Assembly (NCBI RefSeq): GCF_015223105.1
Contig: NZ_JADFTZ010000001.1
Location: forward strand, 806,001 to 870,000
Direction: 5' to 3'
DNA length: 64,000 bases
From: Flavobacterium proteolyticum
GTDB taxonomy: Bacteria > Bacteroidota > Bacteroidia > Flavobacteriales > Flavobacteriaceae
Positions 51,981 through 58,448 of this stretch are shown piece by piece. A program made the translations under genes and the position numbers. Position 1 is the stretch's first letter; each line of letters opens with the position of its first letter. The notes under the pieces were generated by a model that ran no database searches, had not been told where the DNA came from, and worked only from the letters and a program-made list of their open reading frames with translations.

Positions 51981-52078
51981 ACAATCCACTTTAAAACAAA
52001 GCTACTGAAATAATTTTATCTTTTTCAAATACCAATTTATTTATACTTAAAAGGTCAAAAAGATCTTGTAGGAAACGG

Positions 52079-52111
52079 AAAAACCCCACAAATCAAATTT
52101 GCAGGGTTTTC
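52079..52111 (-). terminator. Terminator-like hairpin after the PhnA gene
   Basis: AAAACCC (52080-52086) pairs with GGGTTTT (52104-52110), with an inner pair CAAAT/ATTTG separated by a small internal loop. The leftward strand gives a U run. It lies beyond the long imperfect inverted repeat that follows the PhnA-family gene. Confidence 0.65.
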
Positions 52112-52123
52112 TATGTTATAATT

Positions 52124-52195
52124 TTGTCATTCTGAACTCGTTTCAGAATCTCATACAAACTCAATAAGAAGCTGAAACAAGTGCAGCTTGACAAA
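52124..52195. repeat. Long imperfect inverted repeat (about 72 bp)
   Basis: The left arm TTGTCATTCTGAACTCGTTTC (written here in part as TTGTCATTCTGAACTCG, 52124-52140) continues TTTCAGAATC. The right arm (52168-52195) reads GAAGCTGAAACAAGTGCAG followed by CTTGACAA. The arms pair as TTGTCA, CTG, ACT, GTTTCAG with scattered mismatches. It resembles a dispersed intergenic palindrome (a REP/MITE-like element) known to me from flavobacterial genomes as a TCATTCTGAA...TTCAG...GACA form. It does not encode anything. Confidence 0.7.
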
Positions 52196-52207
52196 AAGGA
52201 AAAAAGG

Positions 52208-52783
52208 TTACTTCGTTTTCTTCACGTATTGCGTCAAAATATAAATACTTTGGTTTTCTACTCTACCTTCAATTAGGTTTGCGTCGTCCCAAACTAATTT
52301 AATATTGTGCACGGCAGCTCCACGTTTTGCAGTAAAGGTAGCGCCTTTTACATCTAAATCTTTAATTAAAACTACTGAGTCGCCATCTTGTAAAACAACG
52401 CCATTACTGTCTTTATGTACAATTTTGTTTTCGTCTTCTTCTTCGCCTTCTCCAGTTGCTTTTGCCCATTCTAAAGCTTCTTCATCTAAGTACATCATGT
52501 CAAGCAAGTCGTTGTTTTTCAAACGAGCCAACATACGCCAAGATAAAATTTGAACCGGTAAATGTTCATTCCACATACTTTCTGATAACCCTCTCCAGTC
52601 GTTTTCATTCATGGTTTCTGGGTTTTCAATTTGGTCTTTTAAATGTTTAGCAACTAAAACCGAATGTTCTAAACTCTCTGCAGTGTGAGGTGGCAACGTG
52701 TACACAACTAAATCATGTTCGGCACCACTAATTTCGCAAACTGAACCACTGCGGTCTTTCAGTTTTTTTTCTATTACACTCAT
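52208..52783 (-). CDS. PhnA family protein
   Basis: 191 residues. The C-terminal half (about 120-190: DSNGVVLQDGDSVVLIKDLDVKGA, KRGAAVHNIKLVWDDANLIEGRVENQSIYILTQYVKK) is the PhnA domain, an SH3-like fold. The N-terminal half, with CEISGAEHDLVVYTLPP, replaces the usual zinc ribbon: only single Cys residues are present where other PhnA proteins have paired Cys. Despite the name, PhnA proteins have no proven role in phosphonate use and no phn genes are nearby. The gene is monocistronic; a hairpin repeat and terminator follow it. Confidence 0.88.
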   Translation of the reverse strand: MSVIEKKLKDRSGSVCEISGAEHDLVVYTLPPHTAESLEHSVLVAKHLKDQIENPETMNENDWRGLSESMWNEHLPVQILSWRMLARLKNNDLLDMMYLDEEALEWAKATGEGEEEDENKIVHKDSNGVVLQDGDSVVLIKDLDVKGATFTAKRGAAVHNIKLVWDDANLIEGRVENQSIYILTQYVKKTK

Positions 52784-52874
52784 TTTGAATGGATTTTACG
52801 TAATTAAATAATTTGGGACAAAGTTATAAATTGAAATTAATTATCTTTGATTATTAGATTAAAATCCACTTAAA

Positions 52875-53246
52875 ATGAAAAAATTACTCTTAATAATAGC
52901 AATCTTTCCATTATTAGCTACACAATGTAATGAAGACGATAACGGAATTGTTTGTACCGAAGAAGCAAGAGCAGGTTTAAATATCACTATAAAAGATTCC
53001 GAAACCAATGCCTATTTAAGCGAAGGTGTTTCGGTTGTAGCTACAGATGGAAGTTATTCTGAAACCTTACAAAGTTTTGATAGTACTGAACCGATTTTTT
53101 CAGGCGCTTATGAGCGTGAAGGAAATTACACGATTACGGTTTCAAAAACGGGTTATGTAACATACACTTCAGAGGTAATAAGTGTCACTTCCGATGTGTG
53201 TCACGTTATCCCACAACAAAGAACCATTTTGCTTCAACCGGAATAA
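52875..53246 (+). CDS. Small lipoprotein with carboxypeptidase-regulatory-like beta domain
   Basis: 123 residues. The signal peptide ends in LATQCNEDD (probable lipidated Cys18, with an unusual Gln before it). The mature part looks like a single Ig-like or CarboxypepD-type domain: AGLNITIKDSETNAYLSEGVSVVATDGSYSETL, GAYEREGNYTITVSKTGYVTYTSEV. Two more Cys (Cys27, and one near 112) might form a disulfide. The function is unknown; presumably it sits in the cell envelope. It is divergent from the PhnA gene and convergent with the gene at 53294. Confidence 0.7.
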   Translation: MKKLLLIIAIFPLLATQCNEDDNGIVCTEEARAGLNITIKDSETNAYLSEGVSVVATDGSYSETLQSFDSTEPIFSGAYEREGNYTITVSKTGYVTYTSEVISVTSDVCHVIPQQRTILLQPE

Positions 53247-53276
53247 AAAAAGGAAGCCATTTTGACTTCCTTTTAC
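53246..53276. terminator. Bidirectional terminator between two small envelope genes
   Basis: AAAAGGAAG (53248-53256) pairs with CTTCCTTTT (53266-53274) across a 9-base loop. It lies between the rightward gene ending at 53246 and the leftward gene ending at 53294. Confidence 0.82.
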
Positions 53277-53293
53277 GAATAAATTTAAAATTT

Positions 53294-53791
53294 TTATAAA
53301 TTGAACGAGGCACCAAAATGGAATACAAATTGGTTGTTGTAATGTTCAAATCCACGAACATCATTGTCATATCGTGCTAATGGTGCCGAACCTTCAGCAT
53401 ACAATCCAAAACCACTTGAAAAGAAATAACGGAATCCTAAGTGAGCTCCAAAGTTTCGGGTACCTAAATTCAAACCTGGATAAATGTCCATTTTAGGGTC
53501 CAAACCTAAAACACTTCCAATGTTTGCATTAAAACGAGCTTTGATATCGGCTCTGTCTTCAAAAGCAGCTTTTTCGCCTAAGATTTCATCAGTGTTTAAT
53601 AAATAGGTTCCTACGAATCCAAAAGACATGTTTTCGCCCAAACCAAAATCCACTGTTGATGTAATACCAGAACCTCCATCTTGTAGATTAAGTCCCACTT
53701 GAAATTTGGTATCTCCTTTTCCTTTAAACGCTTGTGCATTTGTCATTTGAATTGTAACAAACAAACAAATTACCATCAGAATTTTTTTCAT
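53294..53791 (-). CDS. Small outer-membrane beta-barrel-like protein (DUF6646-like)
   Basis: 165 residues with a signal peptide (MKKILMVICLFVTIQMTNAQ). The rest alternates in a beta-barrel pattern with aromatic strand ends (KFQVGLNLQDGGSGITSTVDFGLG, MSFGFVGTYLL, FGAHLGFRYFFSSGFGLYAEG, QFVFHFGASFNL), and the final residue is hydrophobic after an aromatic. It resembles small eight-stranded porin-like proteins (possibly DUF6646). A specific function cannot be assigned. The 5' end lies 38 bases from the metallophosphoesterase stop. Confidence 0.72.
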   Translation of the reverse strand: MKKILMVICLFVTIQMTNAQAFKGKGDTKFQVGLNLQDGGSGITSTVDFGLGENMSFGFVGTYLLNTDEILGEKAAFEDRADIKARFNANIGSVLGLDPKMDIYPGLNLGTRNFGAHLGFRYFFSSGFGLYAEGSAPLARYDNDVRGFEHYNNQFVFHFGASFNL

Positions 53792-53829
53792 AGCATTCGA
53801 TTTTTAATATTTCTACAAAGATACAATTT

Positions 53830-54564
53830 TTAATTTCTTCCATTTTCGTTCGGATATAACTCAGGTAAAGCATCACTTTGCCAGAATTCTTTCGTCTCAA
53901 TATCCATAATCGTAAGTTTTCCTTTGAAAGCGGCACCGGTATCTACATTCCACACACAAGCTTTATTCACAGGAATGGTTTCATTTATTTTAGTTACTGG
54001 AGTATGCCCAATATAAATTTCTTTATAAATAGTTAACCGATTTGGATAAGTGATGGCATCTTTAGAAAGATTCGGATCAAGAGCTAAGGCGGTTTCCCAA
54101 AGGGTTCTGTCCCAGTAAAAAAGTGGTTTAAAATATTCGTAATCAACGCCTTTCATATTGGTAAAACCAGCATGAATAAACAATCGGTTTTCAGTATCTA
54201 AATAATAATTTTGAAGCGATTGTAGAAAATGAATGTGTTTCTCTTTCGTTTTAGCGTCAATATTTTGATACGATTTTACAGTTGTTTCTCCACCATGTTG
54301 AAACCACAATTTTTCATCAATATTTTCGTTATTACCTAATAGCCAGTCTAATAGAAGTTCGTCGTGGTTGCCACGAATAAAAATACAAGATTGTTTTTTT
54401 TGTAATGCAATCAAAAAATCCAAAACGGCTGGCGATTCGCTCCAACCATCTACAAAGTCGCCAAGAAAAATCAAAGTATCATTATTAGTAACGTTGGCTC
54501 TTTCTAAAACTTGGTGAATGGCTTTTAATCCACCATGAATATCCCCTAGTACGAATTTTCTCAT
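53830..54564 (-). CDS. Metallophosphoesterase (serine/threonine phosphatase type)
   Basis: 244 residues from the ATG at 54564 (MRKFVLGDIHGG); an upstream in-frame ATG at 54654 would run into the neighbouring promoter region and is rejected. The calcineurin-like metal motifs are complete: GDIHGG, LGDFVDGW, RGNHDE, and later IHAGF and IYIGHTPV. It is cytoplasmic, similar to bacterial PPP-type phosphatases and ApaH-like enzymes; the substrate may be a phosphoprotein or a nucleotide. It is divergent from the small-peptide operon. Confidence 0.92.
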   Translation of the reverse strand: MRKFVLGDIHGGLKAIHQVLERANVTNNDTLIFLGDFVDGWSESPAVLDFLIALQKKQSCIFIRGNHDELLLDWLLGNNENIDEKLWFQHGGETTVKSYQNIDAKTKEKHIHFLQSLQNYYLDTENRLFIHAGFTNMKGVDYEYFKPLFYWDRTLWETALALDPNLSKDAITYPNRLTIYKEIYIGHTPVTKINETIPVNKACVWNVDTGAAFKGKLTIMDIETKEFWQSDALPELYPNENGRN

Positions 54565-54600
54565 AATTAAATATAATTTGATGCAATTTTTAGAAAAATA

Positions 54601-54646
54601 TGCAGAAAAACTACAGCAATTAATTTTTGCAGTGTATCTAATTTTG
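54601..54646 (+). promoter_or_regulatory. Regulated promoter, 19-bp element copy 1
   Basis: The element TGCAGAAAAACTACAGCAA lies at 54601-54619. Exactly 19 nt later comes TAATTTTG (54639-54646), a perfect TAnnTTTG -7 element. The element occupies the place where TTTG at -33 would be; that hexamer is absent, which suggests activation by a bound regulator. It contains a near-symmetric TGCAG-N5-CTACA. The same element with the same spacing recurs at 57870. It drives the peptide-kinase-regulator operon. Confidence 0.75.
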
Positions 54647-54706
54647 TATTTCAAGTTAATAAACCCATTGTAAACAAATAAACAAAACCCTTAAAATCAA
54701 AATCTT

Positions 54707-54922
54707 ATGAAAAATTTAGTTAAATTATTTGCTTTAGTGTTAGTAGGGATTTCTCTTTTTTCATGTACAACAGACGAATACGATGCTGCACTTGAAGAAA
54801 GTGTAAAAGTAACAGAAAATATCCGAAATCAACAATCTAAGGAAGGAGATCTAACAGAAACACAAAATACTACGACTACGGAAGATGGTGATCCTGTGGT
54901 AATAATTGTAAAAAAAGATTAA
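54707..54922 (+). CDS. Tiny lipoprotein, peptide gene 1 of the two-component operon
   Basis: 71 residues. The signal peptide ends in GISLFSCTTDEYD (Cys20), followed by an acidic and Thr/Asn/Gln-rich body and the tail DPVVIIVKKD. The tail (Pro, four or five branched hydrophobics, then KKD) matches the tail of the next gene (TPIIIIKKD), while the rest does not. I know no family for it. It is first in an operon with a second tiny protein, a TPR sensor kinase and a response regulator. A role as a signal or accessory of the kinase is possible, but this is inference. Confidence 0.7.
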   Translation: MKNLVKLFALVLVGISLFSCTTDEYDAALEESVKVTENIRNQQSKEGDLTETQNTTTTEDGDPVVIIVKKD

Positions 54923-54941
54923 CAGATAAATTTAATTTAAA

Positions 54942-55118
54942 ATGAAAACACTAGTAGTTTTATTGGTAAGCTCTATTTTTTTGTCAACTATGTCAAATAA
55001 TGTAGAGAAAGATTCAATTGAAAAAGTTATGACTTATAAAATTGAAAAAACAGAGAAAATTAAAGTTGAAAGTGCAATTAATTCAAGAACACCTATTATT
55101 ATTATAAAAAAGGATTAA
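54942..55118 (+). CDS. Tiny exported peptide, peptide gene 2 of the two-component operon
   Basis: 58 residues from the ATG at 54942 (MKTLVVLLVSSIFLSTMSN), 19 bases after the stop of peptide gene 1. The first 20 residues are a probable signal peptide without a lipobox Cys. The body is Lys/Glu/Ile-rich (NVEKDSIEKVMTYKIEKTEK) and the end is TPIIIIKKD, paralleling the DPVVIIVKKD tail of the previous gene. A conserved tail on otherwise different short exported proteins suggests that the tail is the functional part. The gene is short enough to be missed by automatic annotation. The kinase starts 47 bases downstream. Confidence 0.65.
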   Translation: MKTLVVLLVSSIFLSTMSNNVEKDSIEKVMTYKIEKTEKIKVESAINSRTPIIIIKKD

Positions 55119-55164
55119 TTATTATCTTTAAATAGTATTTTTGTTTATGAGCAAATCATTTTAA

Positions 55165-57171
55165 TTGAAACAGGTTATAACTTTATTTAGTTTCTTTATT
55201 CTCATTGGATGTAATTCAAATGAGGATAAGGCTATAAATCAAAAAAAATTAGATGCCTATTTTGAAAATAGTTCAAATGTAAATTTGGATAAAGCCACTC
55301 GTTTGAAATTTATCGATTCGATAGAGCAACTAATTGAAAATTCAAATTATTCCGATTCACTGAGGATAAAGAATTATTTTAAAATAGCCAATCGCTATTT
55401 TGGAGTTTTGGAATATGAGAAGTACAAGGAAATAACAAATAAAGTTTTAGAAATTTCTAAATCTAACAAGGACTCTTTAAATATTGCAAGAGCAGAATAT
55501 TATTTAGGAGATTATTATTTTTCTACTTCAAAAAATGATAGTGCTTATTACTATTATTTGGAAGCAGAGAAAAAATATGAAAATTTAAATGACAAGCCGA
55601 ATTTAGCAAGCACAAAATTACATAAAGCCTATATTTTATCCTATGAAAAAGATTTTATAGGGAGTGAGATAGAGACTATTAAAGTTTTAAATGTTGCAAA
55701 AGAAATTAAAGATCAAGAGTTAATTTATGAGTGTTTTGCAAACCTTGGTAGGTCTTTGTCTGGTTTAGGGAACTATGAACAAGCATTAGAATATCATCAA
55801 AAATCGTTATCACAAATTAAGGAGATTGAGAATGACAATTATAAACCTTTATTACAAGCTCAAGCCATAAATAATATTGGTTTTGTATATTTAAGTTTAG
55901 GTAAATTTAAAGAGGCTAGTGAGATTTTCACAGAAGGATTAAAGATTAATAATTTAAAAGAAATTCAACCTGTTTTATATACTTCTTTATTAGATAATTA
56001 TGCTTATTCTCGTTTCAAAATCAATAAAAACGAAGGTCTTAAGGAATTTAAAGAAGCATTAGAACTTGGAGATGAAATCGATGATATTTACAGTAAAATA
56101 AACATTAGAATTCACCTTGTTGAATATTATTTATCTAAAAATGATACTACTGTTTCGCTTCAGTATAACGAAGAAGCTAATCGTTTAGCTAAAGAGTCCA
56201 ACTACAACAAAGAAGTGCTACAAACACTCGATTTCTTTACCACATTAAAGCCTAAAGAAGGTCTAAAATATGCTAAGGAATACATAAAAATTAGCGATAG
56301 TTTACAGCGACAAGAGCGCTTAACACGAAATAAATTAGCAAGAATTGAATTTGAAACAGATGAAATTATTGTAGAGAAAGAAGCTATTTCAAATCGTTTT
56401 CGAATTATTTTAATTTCATCGTTACTTATTATATCGTTTGGAATATTGTTTTATATTATTCTTTATCAAAGAAGTAAGCATAGAGAATTGTTGTTTAGTC
56501 AAGAACAACAAATGGCAAATGAGGAAATTTATAAATTAATGCTCGACAAACAAGACGAGTTAGAAGAAGCAAAAAAGAAAGAACAATTACGAATTTCTCA
56601 AGATCTTCATGATAACATTCTAAATAAGTTGGCTAGTATTCGATTTAATTTATTTGCGTTAACTCAAAAGCCAGATGAAACTGTTATAAAAAGAAGTATT
56701 GAATATATTGATAAAATTCAAAGTGTGGAAAGTGAAATACGAACAGTTGCTCATGAATTAAATTTTGAATCCTTTCTCAATAAAGGAAATTACAAAAGTA
56801 TTTTAGAGCAGTTGCTTCAAAATCAAAAGGAAACGTATCAAACCATTTGTGATTATACGATTTCATCTGATGAAGCAATCGAATCACTTTCAGCTTTAGT
56901 TAAGATGAATATTTATAGGATTATTCAAGAGACGTTAAATAATATCAATAAACATTCAAAAGCTACTTTGATTTCGATAACTTTAACCATTGATGAAGGT
57001 TTCTTATATTTGTATATTATAGACAATGGTGTTGGTTTTAAGGTTTCAAAATTAAAATCAGGAATTGGACTAAAAAACATGGAAAGTCGAGCAGTATCGA
57101 TAAACGGAAGACTAAAAATTTCATCTGAAATAAATAAAGGAACTAAAGTGTCTTTAAAAGTTAAATTATAA
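55165..57171 (+). CDS. TPR-containing sensor histidine kinase (HisKA_3 type)
   Basis: 668 residues with a TTG start at 55165. The N-terminus MKQVITLFSFFILIGCNSN looks like a lipoprotein signal (lipobox LIGC). Residues about 40-400 are tetratricopeptide-like repeats (for example LGRSLSGLGNYEQALEYHQKSL and NNIGFVYLSLGKFKEASEIFTEGL). One membrane helix follows (about 414-434, IILISSLLIISFGILFYIILY). The cytoplasmic part has a HisKA_3 dimerisation domain with His482 in RISQDLHDNILNKLASI, and an ATPase domain with N-box QETLNNINKHSKA (from 588), DNGVGF, and GIGLKNM. The TPR sensor therefore lies outside the inner membrane. It pairs with the regulator 12 bases downstream. Confidence 0.9.
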   Translation: MKQVITLFSFFILIGCNSNEDKAINQKKLDAYFENSSNVNLDKATRLKFIDSIEQLIENSNYSDSLRIKNYFKIANRYFGVLEYEKYKEITNKVLEISKSNKDSLNIARAEYYLGDYYFSTSKNDSAYYYYLEAEKKYENLNDKPNLASTKLHKAYILSYEKDFIGSEIETIKVLNVAKEIKDQELIYECFANLGRSLSGLGNYEQALEYHQKSLSQIKEIENDNYKPLLQAQAINNIGFVYLSLGKFKEASEIFTEGLKINNLKEIQPVLYTSLLDNYAYSRFKINKNEGLKEFKEALELGDEIDDIYSKINIRIHLVEYYLSKNDTTVSLQYNEEANRLAKESNYNKEVLQTLDFFTTLKPKEGLKYAKEYIKISDSLQRQERLTRNKLARIEFETDEIIVEKEAISNRFRIILISSLLIISFGILFYIILYQRSKHRELLFSQEQQMANEEIYKLMLDKQDELEEAKKKEQLRISQDLHDNILNKLASIRFNLFALTQKPDETVIKRSIEYIDKIQSVESEIRTVAHELNFESFLNKGNYKSILEQLLQNQKETYQTICDYTISSDEAIESLSALVKMNIYRIIQETLNNINKHSKATLISITLTIDEGFLYLYIIDNGVGFKVSKLKSGIGLKNMESRAVSINGRLKISSEINKGTKVSLKVKL

Positions 57172-57182
57172 AAACAAGAATT

Positions 57183-57854
57183 TTGGAAACTAAAAAGCTA
57201 AATGTATTAATGATTGATGACCATCCTTCTATGATAGAAGGGTATAAAAGCATTCTCTCTTTTAACGATTTGGATTGTGAAATTAATGTTACACCAGCTT
57301 ATAATTGCGAAAGTGCTTATTATTTGATAACTGAGAATCAAAATCTATCCGCTTACGATGTGGTTTTTATCGATTTGAGTTTGCCAGCCTTTCCAGAACA
57401 AAAAATTTATTCAGGACATGATTTAGCAAGATTAGTTAGAAGTTATATGCCTACTACAAAAATTATAATTCTAACATCTCACATTGAAGCCTTTTTGTTA
57501 TACAAAATTCATAGAGAAATTGAACCAGAAGGGTTCTTGGTTAAAAGTGATTTTTCAGCTCAAGAACTTTTAACTGCTTTTAATCAAATAATGTTGGGCG
57601 AAAAATATAAAAGTCGTACGGTACATCAAAACATTAATGAATTAATGGCAAACGAGTTTTTATTAGACGAATATTATCAACAAATTATAACGCTTTTGGC
57701 GCAAGGCATAAAGACCAAAAATATGCCAGAACATATTAACATTACATTAAGCGCAATTGATAAAAGAAAAGCTCACATAAAAGAGTTTTTTAACATTGAA
57801 AAAGGCTCTGACGAGGATATCATTAAAGAAGCAAAAAAAAGGGGCTTGATATGA
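57183..57854 (+). CDS. Response regulator (REC + degenerate LuxR-like output)
   Basis: 223 residues with a TTG start at 57183; the next Met (residue 10) would cut the first receiver strand. The receiver has the acid pair in MIDDHPSMIEG, the phospho-acceptor Asp64 in VVFIDLSLPAF, Thr in IIILTSH, and Lys in FLVKSDFS. The C-terminal part (about 155-223: QQIITLLAQGIKTKNMPEHINITLSAIDKRKAHIKEFFNI) follows the LuxR/GerE four-helix pattern but is divergent. It is the likely partner of the TPR kinase (12-base gap) and the best local candidate to bind the 19-bp element at 54601 and 57870. Confidence 0.88.
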   Translation: METKKLNVLMIDDHPSMIEGYKSILSFNDLDCEINVTPAYNCESAYYLITENQNLSAYDVVFIDLSLPAFPEQKIYSGHDLARLVRSYMPTTKIIILTSHIEAFLLYKIHREIEPEGFLVKSDFSAQELLTAFNQIMLGEKYKSRTVHQNINELMANEFLLDEYYQQIITLLAQGIKTKNMPEHINITLSAIDKRKAHIKEFFNIEKGSDEDIIKEAKKRGLI

Positions 57855-57869
57855 AATTTTAACAAAATG

Positions 57870-57915
57870 TGCAGAAAAACTACAGCAACCTATTCAAAGA
57901 GCGTCCTTAACTTTA
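57870..57915 (+). promoter_or_regulatory. Regulated promoter, 19-bp element copy 2
   Basis: TGCAGAAAAACTACAGCAA at 57870-57888 is identical to the copy at 54601. Exactly 19 nt later is TAACTTTA (57908-57915), a -7 element with one mismatch. It lies 52 bases before the start of the 75-residue membrane protein gene. Identity of both element and spacing marks co-regulation with the peptide-kinase-regulator operon. Confidence 0.75.
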
Positions 57916-57940
57916 CATTGTAATTTAAATAATAAAAAGG

Positions 57941-58168
57941 ATGAAACTATATACTAAAATCTTGCTGTTTTTGTTGTTTCTGAGTTTGGTTTGGCTATAC
58001 ACTGTGGTCGATTTAACATACAACACACTATTTTTTGAAAGTAGTACATTTTTATCTAAACTTATAGGATATCATGCGCAATTTGAGCTGATTTATATTT
58101 TAGGAGTTTTCCTTTTTGTTTCCTATTTGGTATTAATACTTTTTATAAAAAATAAAAAATTGTATTAG
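57941..58168 (+). CDS. Small two-helix membrane protein, co-regulated with the two-component operon
   Basis: 75 residues: MKLYTKILLFLLFLSLVWLY (helix 1), an external loop with TYNTLFFESSTFLSKLIGYHAQ, then FELIYILGVFLFVSYLVLILF (helix 2) and a basic tail KNKKLY. No family is recognised. The A-rich AAAAAGG directly before the ATG is the only ribosome-binding-like feature. It has its own copy of the 19-bp regulated promoter. Its stop overlaps the stop of a decayed gene remnant on the other strand by 2 bases. A role as a membrane accessory or target of the system is inference. Confidence 0.7.
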   Translation: MKLYTKILLFLLFLSLVWLYTVVDLTYNTLFFESSTFLSKLIGYHAQFELIYILGVFLFVSYLVLILFIKNKKLY

Positions 58169-58295
58169 TCGTACTTCATTTTTCTTAAAATCCGCATTAC
58201 TTTTTTGAAACAGATTTATTTGATAGGATTTTGTAACGATTTAAGATAAGGTTTTACATCAATTATTTTTGTTTGGAATCATCAAAACCTTTAAA
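58165..58295 (-). pseudogene. Decayed 3' remnant of the gene at 63394
   Basis: The bottom strand reads, in pieces, GFDDSKQK, then (after a one-base loss) IDVKPYLKSLQNPIK, a stop, then FKKVMRILRKMKYD and stop. This matches the C-terminus of the protein encoded at 63394-64000 (GFEEAKQKLIDAKLYLKSFEDP...FKEVMRILRKMKYD). The last 40 bases are nearly identical in the two copies. Similarity fades upstream of about 58295. A frameshift and an internal stop make it a pseudogene. The two copies flank the SprB-repeat gene. Confidence 0.82.
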
Positions 58296-58448
58296 AACCG
58301 AAGATTCGTAAAAGAATTTAGTGTAAATAAAAGATGATGATTTTATGAAATGTATATTCTATATTTTTTTTTAAAAGATTTTAGGAGAAACAATATTATC
58401 ATTTTAATAAACAAATAAAAGATTATTTTATTTATTTTCGTTAATTTT

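Noticed and set aside
51927..51989. Longer secreted protein starting at 51989
   Set aside because: It would be translated through a GC-rich hairpin and would bury the signal peptide.
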